Assembly (NCBI GenBank): GCA_028291285.1
Contig: JAQGIJ010000575.1
Span: 1 to 25,497, forward strand
DNA length: 25,497 nt
Direction of reading: 5' to 3'
DNA from: Phenylobacterium sp.
Lineage (GTDB): Bacteria; Pseudomonadota; Alphaproteobacteria; Caulobacterales; Caulobacteraceae
The position numbers and the translations under genes were made by a program. How positions within the stretch are numbered: position 1 is the first letter of the stretch; the number at the start of each line of letters is the position of its first letter. The notes under the pieces were generated by a model that was not told where the DNA came from, did not search any database, and saw only the letters and a program-made list of their open reading frames with translations. Positions 7,348 to 15,727 of this stretch are shown here, piece after piece.

Positions 7348-8571
7348 ATGGACTTCTCGGACACGCCGGAAGAGGCCGCCTACCGCAAGCAGGCGCGCGA
7401 GTGGCTGGCGGCCAATGCGCCCAAGCCGAACCAGGACATGCCTGGCGACGAGCGCGCGTTCAACCTGCCCCAGGCCAAGGCCTGGCAGGCCAAGAAGGCG
7501 GCCGCCGGCTATGCGCAGATCACCTGGCCCAAGGAATGGGGCGGCCCCGGCGGCACGCCGATCCAGCAGGTGATCTACGGCCAGGAAGAGGCCAATTACG
7601 ATGTGCCGGCCAATCCCTTCGCCATCGGCCTGGGGATGTGCGTCCCGACCGTCATGGCGACGGCCCAGGACGAGACGACCAAGAAGCGGTTCGTCGGCCC
7701 GGCGCTGCGCGGCGAGGAGATCTGGTGCCAGCTGTTCTCCGAGCCCTCCGGCGGCTCCGACGTGGCGGGCGTCCGCACGCGGGCGGTGCGGGACGGCGAC
7801 GACTGGGTGGTGAACGGCCAGAAGATCTGGACCTCCGGCGCCCACTTCAGCGACTTCGGCATCGTGCTCGTCCGCACCAACCCGGACGTTCCCAAGCACA
7901 AGGGCATGACCATGTTCTGGGTCGACATGACGTCGCCTGGGATCGAGGTCCGCCCGATCCACCAGATGTCCGGCGCCTCGGGCTTCAACGAGGTCTTCTT
8001 CACCGACGTGCGCATCCCCGACAGCCAGCGGCTGGGCGCGGTGGACGACGGCTGGCGTGTCAGCCTGGTGACGCTGATGAACGAGCGCGCCTCGATCGGC
8101 GGACGCCGCTACGGGGTGGACTACGACGCCTTCCTGCGCCTCGCCCGCGAGGTGACCATCGACGGCGAGCCTGCGCTCGCCAATCCGCAGTTCCGCGCCC
8201 GCATCGCCGACTGGTATGTGCAGACCCAAGGGCTGCAGAACACCAACATGCGCACCATCACCGCCCTGTCCCGCGGTTCGACGCCGGGCCCGGAGAACTC
8301 CATCGGCAAGGTGGTGCTGGCCAACATGGGCCAGGAGATCGGCCGCGAGGCGGTCGAGATGCTCGACCAGTTCGGCGTCATCAGCGATCCCGCCGTCGCG
8401 CCGATGCACGCCATGTTCGAGACCCACGTGCTGGGCTCGCCGGGGCTGCGCATCGCCGGCGGCACCGACGAGATCCTGCGCAACATCATCGCCGAGCGCG
8501 TGCTCGGCCTGCCCGGCGACATCCGGGTCGACAAGGACGTGCCGTTCAAGGACATGCCGACCGGCCGCTAG
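7348..8571 (+). CDS. acyl-CoA dehydrogenase, larger (alpha-type) subunit
   Basis: This 407-aa protein has the middle-domain FAD/substrate signature WCQLFSEPSGGSDVAG (126-141), the DDWVVNGQKIWTSGAH strand and the C-terminal IAGGTDEILRNIIAERVLGLP flavin-binding segment. E246 in LMNER aligns with the isovaleryl-CoA dehydrogenase-type base, so this subunit probably supplies the catalytic glutamate that the partner at 6205 lacks. The start is ATG at 7348 with TTAGGAG upstream. It lies in the middle of a tight + strand operon (27 bp after the beta subunit, 20 bp before DUF35). The substrate is unknown; pairs of this form act on bulky CoA thioesters in known systems. A paralogue lies at 14478-15704. 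Confidence 0.93.
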   Translation: MDFSDTPEEAAYRKQAREWLAANAPKPNQDMPGDERAFNLPQAKAWQAKKAAAGYAQITWPKEWGGPGGTPIQQVIYGQEEANYDVPANPFAIGLGMCVPTVMATAQDETTKKRFVGPALRGEEIWCQLFSEPSGGSDVAGVRTRAVRDGDDWVVNGQKIWTSGAHFSDFGIVLVRTNPDVPKHKGMTMFWVDMTSPGIEVRPIHQMSGASGFNEVFFTDVRIPDSQRLGAVDDGWRVSLVTLMNERASIGGRRYGVDYDAFLRLAREVTIDGEPALANPQFRARIADWYVQTQGLQNTNMRTITALSRGSTPGPENSIGKVVLANMGQEIGREAVEMLDQFGVISDPAVAPMHAMFETHVLGSPGLRIAGGTDEILRNIIAERVLGLPGDIRVDKDVPFKDMPTGR

Positions 8572-8591
8572 GCCTCGCCACGGAGATTTCG

Positions 8592-9002
8592 ATGAAAGAG
8601 CCGCAGCGGCCGCTGCCGCAGCCGACGCCGGAGACGCAGCATTTCTGGGATGGGACCCGGGCCGGCGAGCTGCGTCTGCAGCGCTGCGACGCCTGCCGGA
8701 AGACCTATTTTCCGCCCCGGCCCTTTTGCCCCAAGTGCGCCTCGCGAGCGGTGAGCATGGTGCGCGCCAGCGGCCGGGCGACCCTGCACAGCTACGTCAT
8801 CAACGAGCGCCCGGCGCCGGGCTTCACCGCGCCCTACGCCATCGCCGTCGTGAAGCTGGAGGAGGGTCCGCGGATGATGACCAACATTGTCGACTGCCCG
8901 CAGACACCCGAGGCGCTGGTCCTCGACATGCCGCTGGAGGTCGTCTTCCAGCCGATGAGCGAGGCGATCACCCTGCCCTTCTTCAAGCCGGCGGGGGCAT
9001 AG
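8592..9002 (+). CDS. Zn-ribbon/OB-fold (DUF35) protein, thiolase partner
   Basis: This 136-aa protein has an N-terminal rubredoxin-like zinc ribbon with C32-x2-C35 and C46-x2-C49, then an OB-fold region (about 58-130). Length and layout match the DUF35/Zn_ribbon_ACP-OB family. Members form complexes with SCP2-type thiolases; in steroid side-chain degradation the DUF35 domain of ChsH2 is needed by the aldolase Ltp2. Here the DUF35 gene ends 2 nt before the thiolase ATG, which argues strongly for a stable complex of the two products. The start is ATG at 8592 with GGAG 6 nt upstream. All four cysteines are present, so it should bind zinc. Confidence 0.92.
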   Translation: MKEPQRPLPQPTPETQHFWDGTRAGELRLQRCDACRKTYFPPRPFCPKCASRAVSMVRASGRATLHSYVINERPAPGFTAPYAIAVVKLEEGPRMMTNIVDCPQTPEALVLDMPLEVVFQPMSEAITLPFFKPAGA

Positions 9003-9004
9003 AG

Positions 9005-10168
9005 ATGGTGAAGCCCGGATCCGTCGCCGTCGTCGGCGCCGCCGAGACCACCGAGCTCGGCGTGATCCCGAACATGTCGCAGATCATGCTGCATGCGGAC
9101 GCGGCGCTGAACGCCATGGCCGACTGCGGCCTGAAGCCTTCCGACATCGACGGGGTCGCCACCGCCGGCGAGAACCCGACCTCGATCGCCCACTACCTCG
9201 GCATCGTGCCCACCTGGGTGGACGGCACCAGCGTCGGCGGCTGCTCCTTCATGCTGCACGTGCGCCATGCGGCGGCGGCGATCGAGAGCGGGCTCTGCAA
9301 GACGGTGCTCATCACCCATGGCGAAAGCGGCCGCTCGCGGGTGGGCGCCGCGCGCTACCCCGGCGCGCCCGCCAGCCTGCTCGGCCAGTTCGAGACCCCG
9401 TTCGGCATCGCCGGGCCGCCGTCCACCTTCACCATTCCGGTGCTGCGCTACCTGAAGACCTTCGGGGTCAGCCAGGAGAAGCTGGCCAACGTCGCCGTGG
9501 TGCAGCGCGAGTGGGCCGCGAGGAACCCCCGCGCCACCATGAAGGCGCCGATCACCGTCGAGGACGTGCTGGCCTCGCGGATGATCGCCTATCCGTTCCG
9601 CCTCCTGATGTGCTGCCTGGTCACCGACGGCGGCGGCGCGCTGATCCTGACCAGCGCCGACCGCGCGAAGGACTTCCCGACCAAGCCGGTCTACGTCCTG
9701 GGGACCGGCGAGAGCGTCGAGACCCCGATGATCAGCCAGATGGAGGAGTTCGAGAGCTCGCGGGCGTTCAAGGTCTCCGGCAAGAAGGCCTTCGAGGAGG
9801 CCGGGATCGCTCACGCCGACGTCGACCACATGATGGCCTACGACGCCTTCGCCCACCTGCCGCTCTATGCCCTGGAGGCGCTGGGATTCTGCAAGCCCGG
9901 CGAGGCCGCCGACTTCATCTGGGAGCGCAACACCGCGCCGCCCTCTGAAGGCAAGAAGGGCGGCAAGCTGCCGCTGAACACCAACGGCGGCGGCCTCTCC
10001 TACATGCACTCGGGCATGTACGGCATGTACGCCCTGCAGGAGAGCGTCCGGCAGATGCGCGGGATCGCCCCGGCGCAGGTGGAAGGCTCCAAGATCAGCG
10101 TCTGCCACGGCGTCGGCGGCATGTTCGCCGCCTCCGGCACGATCATCTTCGGGAACGAACGGCCCTGA
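9005..10168 (+). CDS. SCP2/lipid-transfer-type thiolase (probable aldolase or thiolase subunit)
   Basis: This 387-aa thiolase-fold protein begins VAVVGAAETTELG and has the DGTSVGGCSF segment in the nucleophile region, an AYDAF loop, and the late GGGLSYMHSGMYGMYALQ segment, followed by ISVCHGVGGMFAASG. Canonical NxxGGxIAxGHPxGxSG is thus altered, as in Ltp-type enzymes that carry out retro-aldol rather than Claisen cleavage. Coupling to the DUF35 gene (2-nt gap) supports a role like Ltp2/ChsH2 in releasing a short acyl-CoA from a 3-hydroxyacyl-CoA. Which residue is catalytic cannot be decided here. It is the last gene of the block, followed by a strong palindrome. The start is ATG at 9005, with AGAG close upstream. 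Confidence 0.9.
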   Translation: MVKPGSVAVVGAAETTELGVIPNMSQIMLHADAALNAMADCGLKPSDIDGVATAGENPTSIAHYLGIVPTWVDGTSVGGCSFMLHVRHAAAAIESGLCKTVLITHGESGRSRVGAARYPGAPASLLGQFETPFGIAGPPSTFTIPVLRYLKTFGVSQEKLANVAVVQREWAARNPRATMKAPITVEDVLASRMIAYPFRLLMCCLVTDGGGALILTSADRAKDFPTKPVYVLGTGESVETPMISQMEEFESSRAFKVSGKKAFEEAGIAHADVDHMMAYDAFAHLPLYALEALGFCKPGEAADFIWERNTAPPSEGKKGGKLPLNTNGGGLSYMHSGMYGMYALQESVRQMRGIAPAQVEGSKISVCHGVGGMFAASGTIIFGNERP

Positions 10169-10175
10169 CCTCGAG

Positions 10176-10201
10176 CCCTCTCCCCGCACGCGGGGAGAGG
10201 G
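10176..10201. repeat. short intergenic palindrome between convergent gene ends (copy 2), terminator-like
   Basis: CCCTCTCCCCGC at 10176-10187 is the exact reverse complement of 10190-10201, leaving a 2-nt centre. It fills the 38-bp gap between the thiolase stop and the converging ligase stop, and may act as a two-way terminator. Confidence 0.75.
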
Positions 10202-10206
10202 ATTAA

Positions 10207-11709
10207 TCAGGCGCTGGCCTTGGCCTTGCGCTTGGCGGCGGCTTCCTGCAGCAGCGGCTTCAGCTCGCGCTTCAGGAACTTGCCGTTCGGGTTCACCGGC
10301 AGCTCTGGCAGGATGAGGATCGTGCGTGGGACCTTGTTGTCCGCCAGGTGCTCCTTGCACCAGGCCTGCAGCTCCTCCGGCGTCACGCTGGCGTCGTGTT
10401 GCAGGGTGACCGCCGCGGCGACGTCCTCGCCCAGCACCTCATGCTCGACGCCCACCACCGCGGCGTCCTTCACCGCCGGATGGTCGTAGAGCACGGTCTC
10501 GATCTCCAGCGGGGTGATGTTGTAGCCGCCGCGGATGATCAGCTCCTTGGAGCGGCCGCAGATGATCAGGTCGCCGTCGTCGTCGACGTAGCCGAGGTCC
10601 CCGGTGCGGGTCCAACCGTCGACGAAGGATTCGGACGAGGCCTTCTCGTCACGCCAGTAGCGCCGCGGGTTAGCCTGCTTGCCATAGATCTCACCGACCT
10701 GGTGGGGCGTAGACACCGCCTCGCCGTTTTCGTCGCGCAGCTGCATGTGTGGCGGCAGGCGGCCGACGCAGCCCGGCTTCAGCAGGGCCTCCTTGGAGCG
10801 CGTGGCCAGGCCGATGCCGCCCTCGCTCATGCCGTAGCTGTTGCGCATGCGGATGTGCGGCCAGAGATCCAGGGCGCGCACGATGGAGTCGTGCGGCAGC
10901 GGCGCCGTGCCGGTGAGCAGCCACTTGGTGGCCGAGAGGTCGTAGTCCCTGACGTTCGGCAGATCGAGGATCAGCCGCAGCATGGAGGGCACCAGATAGA
11001 TGGTGTCGGGCTTCTTCTCCTCGGCCCACTTGAGGAAGCCGGCCGGGTCGAACTTGGGCTGGGTGTAGCTGGTCGCCCCGCCGCGGATCGGCAGGATGCA
11101 GACGCCGAGGTTGCCGCCGGAGCCGGTGAACGGCAGGGCGTGCATGGTGGAGCGCGAGTTGTCGCGGCTGATCCCGTCGGCGCGGCCCAGCAGGTCGGGG
11201 TGGGAGATCACCACCCCCTTCATCTTGCCGCCGGTGGTGCCGGAAGTCTGCAGGATCTCGGCGTCGGCCGTGGGATCAAGGCTCGCCTGGTCCGGCAGCG
11301 CCGCCAGGTCGCGCGGCATGGCCTCGACCGTGAACACCGGGCCGACGTTCACGCCCTCCACCCGCTCGGGGAAGTTGGTGATGCACATCGCAGGCTCGAG
11401 CAGGGCGGCGTACTCCTGCATCTCCTTCGGCGTCAGCCGCGGGTTTACCGGACAGGCGATGCCGCCGGCGCGCAGGGTGGCCATCACCGCGATGGCCATC
11501 TCGCAGGCGTTGTCGTTGCCGATCGGCAGGAAGACCCGCTCGCCGGGCTTCAGGCCGGCCGCGGCCAGGCCGCCGCCGATCTCGTCGGCTTCCCGGTCCC
11601 ATTCCGCATAGGTCAGGGCGCGCCGCATGTTGTCGTGGGCGACTTCGTCCGCCTGATTCTGCGCACGCACCTTCAGGGCGTCCGAAAGGCGTCTCACCGT
11701 GATGGCCAA
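10207..11709 (-). CDS. AMP-dependent acyl-CoA synthetase (second ligase)
   Basis: This 500-aa enzyme (from TTG 11709) has the phosphate-binding loop TSGTTGGKMKG (about 155-165), the NSYGMSEGG motif, the TRTGDLGYVDDDGDL and RSKELIIRGGYNI hinge segments, and the adenylation lysine in NPNGKFLKREL (K477). All ANL core motifs are intact. The frame is open upstream to 11802, but TTG at 11709 has GGAG 6 nt upstream, and the longer version would place the regulatory element at 11772-11786 inside coding sequence. It is divergent from the crotonase gene at 11903, and each gene has its own copy of the shared element. Acid specificity is unknown. Confidence 0.9.
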   Translation of the reverse strand: MAITVRRLSDALKVRAQNQADEVAHDNMRRALTYAEWDREADEIGGGLAAAGLKPGERVFLPIGNDNACEMAIAVMATLRAGGIACPVNPRLTPKEMQEYAALLEPAMCITNFPERVEGVNVGPVFTVEAMPRDLAALPDQASLDPTADAEILQTSGTTGGKMKGVVISHPDLLGRADGISRDNSRSTMHALPFTGSGGNLGVCILPIRGGATSYTQPKFDPAGFLKWAEEKKPDTIYLVPSMLRLILDLPNVRDYDLSATKWLLTGTAPLPHDSIVRALDLWPHIRMRNSYGMSEGGIGLATRSKEALLKPGCVGRLPPHMQLRDENGEAVSTPHQVGEIYGKQANPRRYWRDEKASSESFVDGWTRTGDLGYVDDDGDLIICGRSKELIIRGGYNITPLEIETVLYDHPAVKDAAVVGVEHEVLGEDVAAAVTLQHDASVTPEELQAWCKEHLADNKVPRTILILPELPVNPNGKFLKRELKPLLQEAAAKRKAKASA

Positions 11710-11771
11710 GGCTGTCTCCACCCTTTTGCTGGTCGCCCCGACGTCCCGCGCGGACGGCCCGGAGGCGAAAA

Positions 11772-11786
11772 GATATCTAACTACGT
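11772..11786 (-). promoter_or_regulatory. shared AT-rich element, copy upstream of second ligase
   Basis: On the minus strand this reads ACGTAGTTAGATATC, with the TAGTTAGA core. It lies 62 nt before the TTG chosen for the ligase and is paired with an opposite copy at 11854 for the divergent gene. Confidence 0.6.
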
Positions 11787-11853
11787 TCAAGACCTGCGGC
11801 AAGCCGCCGACGCGCGCCGGGCGCCCGCCGCCGCGGCTTGTCGCGCCTCGCCG

Positions 11854-11868
11854 ACCTAGTTAGATAAG
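11854..11868 (+). promoter_or_regulatory. shared AT-rich element, copy upstream of crotonase at 11903
   Basis: ACCTAGTTAGATAAG matches the consensus of the window's shared element. It ends 34 nt before the GTG start, the same spacing as the copy before the MaoC gene (19313-19327). Confidence 0.65.
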
Positions 11869-11902
11869 TCCTCGCTGCAAATACGCGCCAAGGGAGGCCC
11901 AG

Positions 11903-12685
11903 GTGAGCGACACGGTGTTGTACGACGTCGAGGACGGCGTCGGGATCCTCACGCTGAACCGGCCGGACCGGCTGAACGCCTTCAACGGCGAGATCATGGA
12001 GGCCTTCCTCGCCGCGGTGCAGAGGGCCGCCGCCGACCCGCAAGTGGGCGCCGTGGTGGTGACCGGCGCCGGCCGCGGTTTCTGCGCCGGGGGCGACACC
12101 AAGGACGGCGGGACGCGCCGGGTCGAGGGCGAGCCGCCCCCGCCGCCGGAGCTGATGCGGGGCCAGGGGCTGCGGCACAACGCCGAGGCCTCGCGCCTGC
12201 TGCGCGAGATGCCCAAGCCCACCCTCGCCATGGTCAACGGCCCGGTGGCCGGCGCCGGCATCGGCGTGGCCGGCGCCTGCGACCTGCGCTTCGCCGCGCG
12301 CTCGGCGACCTTCCTGTCGGCCTATTCGAATATCGGCGGCGCCGGCGATTATGGCGCGACCTATGTCTGGCCGAAGATCCTCGGCGCGGCCAAGGCCCGC
12401 GAGCTCTTCCTGCTGGGCCAGAAGTTCACCGCCGAGGAGGCGCTCGCCTTCGGCCTCTACACCCGCGTCTTCGATGACGCCGAGCTGCGCGAGAAGACCC
12501 TGGAGGTCGCCAAGAAGCTCGCCGCCGGCCCGCGCTCGGGCTGGGCCTATATGAAGGCCAATCTGAACGCCGCCGAGGACGAGAGCTTCGCCCGCCACCT
12601 CGACCGCGAGTCCATGAACATGGGCCTGTCGACCCAGGCCTTCTTTTCCGCGCTGAAGGCCGCCGCCCAACGCCCGGCGGTCTGA
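11903..12685 (+). CDS. crotonase-fold enoyl-CoA hydratase/isomerase, PaaG-like active site
   Basis: This 260-aa protein has the signature LTLNRPDRLNAFNG, the oxyanion-hole segment GRGFCAGGD and the NGPVAGAGIGVAGACD turn. The two hydratase glutamates correspond to G121 and Y141. An aspartate is kept in GGAGDYGATYVWPKILG (D149), where PaaG-type isomerases have VPDCGST, so isomerisation or ring-type chemistry is more likely than simple hydration. The start is GTG at 11903 with AGGGAGG 5 nt upstream. A proline-rich insert (about 75-82) lies in the flexible loop over the active site. It is divergent from the ligase gene and probably co-regulated with it through the twin elements between them. Confidence 0.9.
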   Translation: MSDTVLYDVEDGVGILTLNRPDRLNAFNGEIMEAFLAAVQRAAADPQVGAVVVTGAGRGFCAGGDTKDGGTRRVEGEPPPPPELMRGQGLRHNAEASRLLREMPKPTLAMVNGPVAGAGIGVAGACDLRFAARSATFLSAYSNIGGAGDYGATYVWPKILGAAKARELFLLGQKFTAEEALAFGLYTRVFDDAELREKTLEVAKKLAAGPRSGWAYMKANLNAAEDESFARHLDRESMNMGLSTQAFFSALKAAAQRPAV

Positions 12686-12703
12686 GGCGGCCAAGCATCG
12701 CGC

Positions 12704-12726
12704 CCTTCTCCCGCAGGGGGAGAAGG
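12704..12726. repeat. short intergenic palindrome between convergent gene ends (copy 3)
   Basis: CCTTCTCCC at 12704-12712 pairs with GGGAGAAGG at 12718-12726 around a 5-nt loop. It lies between the converging stops of the crotonase and MerR genes. Confidence 0.75.
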
Positions 12727-12747
12727 CACGGCGCTTGTGCGAAATCG

Positions 12748-13143
12748 CTACCGCGCCAGCGCCATCTCGCGCGGCTTCGGCGGCGCCTCGGCGGGTTTGG
12801 CGGCGAGCGGGGCCTCGGATTCCAGGCGGCGCAGGGTGGTCTCGAGGTTCTTCCGCTCGGCGTCCAGCTCGGCGCCGTGGGCGCGGAGCTTGCGCAGCGC
12901 GCAGTCGCGTTGCGCCGCCTTTCCGGCGCTGCGCTCCACGGCGAAGATCTCGTGGATGTCGTCCAGCGAGAGCCCGGCGCGCCGGAACTCGGCGATCATC
13001 TGCAGCTGCTCGCGGGCGCGTGCGTCGTAGCGCCGGTAGTTCTGCCGATCGCGCCGGGTCTCCACCAGACCCTGGTCCTCGTAGTAGCGGATCGCCCGCG
13101 GCGTAAGACCCAGCTGTTCGCAGACAGCGCCGATACCCACCAT
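12748..13143 (-). CDS. MerR-family transcriptional regulator
   Basis: This 131-aa regulator has the MerR helix-turn-helix and wing at residues 3-70 (IGAVCEQLGLTPRAIRYYEDQGL, then RRYDARAREQLQMIAEFRRAGLSLDDI). A coiled-coil dimerisation helix follows at about 75-110, then a short proline/alanine-rich tail. The cysteine pattern of metal sensors is missing, so an organic or acyl-CoA-linked signal is more likely; MerR proteins such as LiuR control branched-chain acyl-CoA pathways in Proteobacteria. The start is ATG at 13143 with GGGAGG 7 nt upstream. A copy of the shared element lies 75 nt upstream, so the gene seems to belong to the same regulon. Its targets are not evident. Confidence 0.92.
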   Translation of the reverse strand: MVGIGAVCEQLGLTPRAIRYYEDQGLVETRRDRQNYRRYDARAREQLQMIAEFRRAGLSLDDIHEIFAVERSAGKAAQRDCALRKLRAHGAELDAERKNLETTLRRLESEAPLAAKPAEAPPKPREMALAR

Positions 13144-13218
13144 GACGCGACCTCCCTCGGGCGACGACCCCGCGGCCTTCGTCCCGATCCGGGCGTGGCC
13201 TGGGCCTGATTGACTTCA

Positions 13219-13233
13219 CTCGTCTAACTTAGT
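13219..13233 (-). promoter_or_regulatory. shared AT-rich element, copy upstream of MerR gene
   Basis: On the minus strand this reads ACTAAGTTAGACGAG; it includes GT-TAG-AC-G-A, close to the GT-N3-AC core of FadR-type operators. It lies 75 nt before the MerR ATG. Confidence 0.55.
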
Positions 13234-13355
13234 CACACAAGTAGGCGAGCTCGTCAAACTGTCTGACGCAGCGGGAAACGCACAAGATCCTGTAACGGCG
13301 GAGGCTGTGAGCGGGCGCGCGGCGAAGCGGTGGGGGGGCTGAGCCGCCGCTTCCG

Positions 13356-14219
13356 TCAGACGCGTTCGAGCGGCGCGGCCGAGCGGGCCTTCGCCTTGTC
13401 ACGGAGGAAGGCCAGGAGGTCGGCGTTGATGATCTCCGCATGGGTCGAGGGCATGCCGTGCGGCAGGCCGGGATAGACCTTCAGCGTTCCGTTCGGGACC
13501 AGCTTGGCGGTCTTCGGCGCGGCGGCGACGATCGGCACGATCTGGTCGTCGTCGCCGTGCAGCACCAGGACGGGCACGTCGATCCGCTTCAGGTCCTCGG
13601 TGAAGTCGGTCTCCGAGAAGGCCTTGATGCACTCGTAGTGCGCCTTGATCGAGCCCAGCATCCCCTGCAGCCACCACTTGTCGATCAGCCCCTGGCTGAC
13701 CTTCGCGCCGGGCCGGTTGAAGCCGTAGAACGGCCCGGCGGGCACGTCGCGGTAGAGCTGCGCCCGGTCCGCCAGCACGCCCGCGCGAAAGCCGTCGAAC
13801 ACCTCGATCGGCGTGCCCTCTGGATTGCTCGCGGACTTCACCATGACCGGCGGCACCGCGCTGATCAGCACCGCGCCCGCCGCCCGGTCGGTCCCGTGCC
13901 GGCCGAGGTAGCGCGCCACCTCGCCGCCGCCAGTGGAATGGCCGATGTGCACCGCGTCCTTCAGGTCCAGCAGCTCGACCAGGGCGAACAGGTCGTCGGC
14001 GTAGGTGTCCATTTCGTTGCCGCCCGAGGTCTGGGTCGAGCGCCCGTGGCCGCGCCGGTCGTGAGCGATCACCCGGTAGCCCTGGTGGACGAAGAACATC
14101 ATCTGGGCGTCCCAGTCGTCGGCGGTGAGCGGCCAGCCGTGGCTGAAGACGAGGGGCTGTCCGGAGCCCCAGTCCTTGTAGAAGATCTGCGCGCCGTCAT
14201 GGGCGTTCACGTAGGGCAT
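13356..14219 (-). CDS. alpha/beta hydrolase, non-heme chloroperoxidase type
   Basis: This 287-aa cytoplasmic protein has the oxyanion motif [16 protein letters not shown], the nucleophile elbow GHSTGGGE (S95), a [11 protein letters not shown] acid loop (D224 or D225) and the catalytic histidine in GLPHGM (H254). The pattern matches the cofactor-free haloperoxidase/arylesterase group, whose true physiological role is usually ester hydrolysis; a lactone or ester in the pathway is a possible substrate. The start is ATG at 14219 with GAGGAG 6 nt upstream. It has 136 bp of leader-side space after the dehydrogenase genes on the same strand upstream side, and lacks a clear copy of the shared element. 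Length is about 10 residues over the typical 275. Confidence 0.92.
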   Translation of the reverse strand: MPYVNAHDGAQIFYKDWGSGQPLVFSHGWPLTADDWDAQMMFFVHQGYRVIAHDRRGHGRSTQTSGGNEMDTYADDLFALVELLDLKDAVHIGHSTGGGEVARYLGRHGTDRAAGAVLISAVPPVMVKSASNPEGTPIEVFDGFRAGVLADRAQLYRDVPAGPFYGFNRPGAKVSQGLIDKWWLQGMLGSIKAHYECIKAFSETDFTEDLKRIDVPVLVLHGDDDQIVPIVAAAPKTAKLVPNGTLKVYPGLPHGMPSTHAEIINADLLAFLRDKAKARSAAPLERV

Positions 14220-14477
14220 GATCGCTCCTCTTCGAGGTTCGAGCCGCGGCCGCCGCCGCGGCGGTGGGGAGACGTGAAGCGGCGTGCCTACGGGCCCACG
14301 CCAAGCCGAATGAAGGCGCAGCGCCTGGCGCCATGAGGCTCACAAGACGGACCCCTCTGTCGGGGGCTTGCAGCTGAGGCGCTGGGGAAGTCACGCGCAT
14401 CCTGCCACGACAAGGTGGGCAGCTTCGCGACTACACAAAGATATGAGGCCTGGCCGCAGCCGTGGGCGCGCCGGGCC

Positions 14478-15704
14478 CTATTTGATCCCGGGCAGCTGGT
14501 CGAAGGGGACCTTGTCCATGCGCGGCTCGCCGGGCATGCCCAGCACCCGCTCGGCCAGCTGGTTGCGCAGGATCTCATCGGCGCCGCCGGCGATCCGCAT
14601 GGCCGCCGACCAGAGGTACTGGAAGAACACCGCCTCGTCGTTCCCCCGCGCCGGCTCTTCGAACAGGCCGTCGTATTCGTCGAGGTCCATCAGGAAGGCG
14701 TTGGAGAGCTGCATCTTGGTCGCCGAGACCAGCTTCATCATCGCCACCGCCGGCGGAGGGGTCTCACCCCTGGCGGTGGCCGCGCGGATGCGCTCGCCGT
14801 AGTTCTTCAGACCCTGCTCCTCGACCCACCAGCGGGCGAGCTTGGCGCGCACGGCGCTGGAATCCAGCGCCGTCCCGGAGCCGCGGCGCGCCTCAGCCGC
14901 GCGGGCCACGAGGCTGGCCACGGCGTCATGCCGAGCGGCGTAGCGCTCGCCGCCGCCGTGGCGCTCGTTCATCAGCACGGTGATGGCGCAGGCCCAGCCC
15001 TCCCCCTCCGCGCCGATGCGGTTGGCGTCGGGCACGTGCAGGTCCGTCAGGAAGGTCTCGTTGAAGTCCGAGCGGCCGGTGATCTGGCGGATCGGCCGCA
15101 CCTCGACGCCGGGGCTCTTCATGTCGACGATGAAGAAGCTGAGGCCCTGGTGCTTGACCACGCTCGGGTCCGTCCGGGCCAGCAGCATGCCGAAATGGGC
15201 GTGGTGGGCCCAGCTCGACCAGACCTTCTGGCCATTGACGACCCAGTCGTCGCCGTCGCGCACCGCCTTGGTGCGCAGGCCCGCCAGGTCGGACCCGGCC
15301 GCCGGCTCGGAGAAGAGCTGGCACCAGGCCGCCCTGCCCCAGGCTGTGGGCTCGGCGAAGCGGCTGTACTGCTCGGGCGTGCCGTGCCGCTTGATGGTGG
15401 GCAGCACCATGTTGAAGGCGATGCCGAGGCCGGTGAAGCTGGGCGTGTGATAGCGCGCCTGCTCCTGCGCGAAGATCACGGCCATTCCCGGCGTGCCGTT
15501 GCAGCCGCCCAGCTCCGGCGGCTCGGTGACCATGCCGAAGCCGGCGGCCGCCTTCTTCGCCTGCCACTCCAGGCTCTTCGCGACGAGCTCGTCCTCGCTC
15601 AGCGCCTGCGGCTTTCGGTACTCGTCCGCAGCCTCGGCGAGCCAGGCGCGGACCTTGTCGCGGAAGGCCGTCTCGTCGGCGACGAAAGCGCCAGCGTCAT
15701 CCAT
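14478..15704 (-). CDS. acyl-CoA dehydrogenase, larger (alpha-type) subunit, second pair
   Basis: This 408-aa paralogue of the protein at 7348-8571 shares WCQLFSEPAAGSDLAG, DDWVVNGQKVW, LMNER (E247, likely catalytic base) and AGGADEILRNQLAERVLGMPG. It should pair with the product of 15728-16837, which is transcribed first and ends 23 bp before this start. ATG at 15704 is preceded by GAGGGAGATC; the frame stays open much further upstream only because of GC-rich read-through antisense to nothing useful. The conserved alpha/beta gene order matches the first pair on the other strand, although the two pairs are clearly diverged, suggesting different substrates or successive desaturation steps. Confidence 0.93.
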   Translation of the reverse strand: MDDAGAFVADETAFRDKVRAWLAEAADEYRKPQALSEDELVAKSLEWQAKKAAAGFGMVTEPPELGGCNGTPGMAVIFAQEQARYHTPSFTGLGIAFNMVLPTIKRHGTPEQYSRFAEPTAWGRAAWCQLFSEPAAGSDLAGLRTKAVRDGDDWVVNGQKVWSSWAHHAHFGMLLARTDPSVVKHQGLSFFIVDMKSPGVEVRPIRQITGRSDFNETFLTDLHVPDANRIGAEGEGWACAITVLMNERHGGGERYAARHDAVASLVARAAEARRGSGTALDSSAVRAKLARWWVEEQGLKNYGERIRAATARGETPPPAVAMMKLVSATKMQLSNAFLMDLDEYDGLFEEPARGNDEAVFFQYLWSAAMRIAGGADEILRNQLAERVLGMPGEPRMDKVPFDQLPGIK

Positions 15705-15727
15705 GGCGATCTCCCTCTGCCGCCCGG

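Noticed and set aside
6106..8427. 773-aa open frame on the minus strand
   Set aside because: It is antisense to the dehydrogenase pair and arises from GC-rich codon bias; composition is histidine/arginine/glycine-rich without domains.
14425..14450. Copy of the shared element before the chloroperoxidase-type hydrolase
   Set aside because: On the minus strand GTGTAGTCGCGAAG shares only the TAGT core; the match is too weak.
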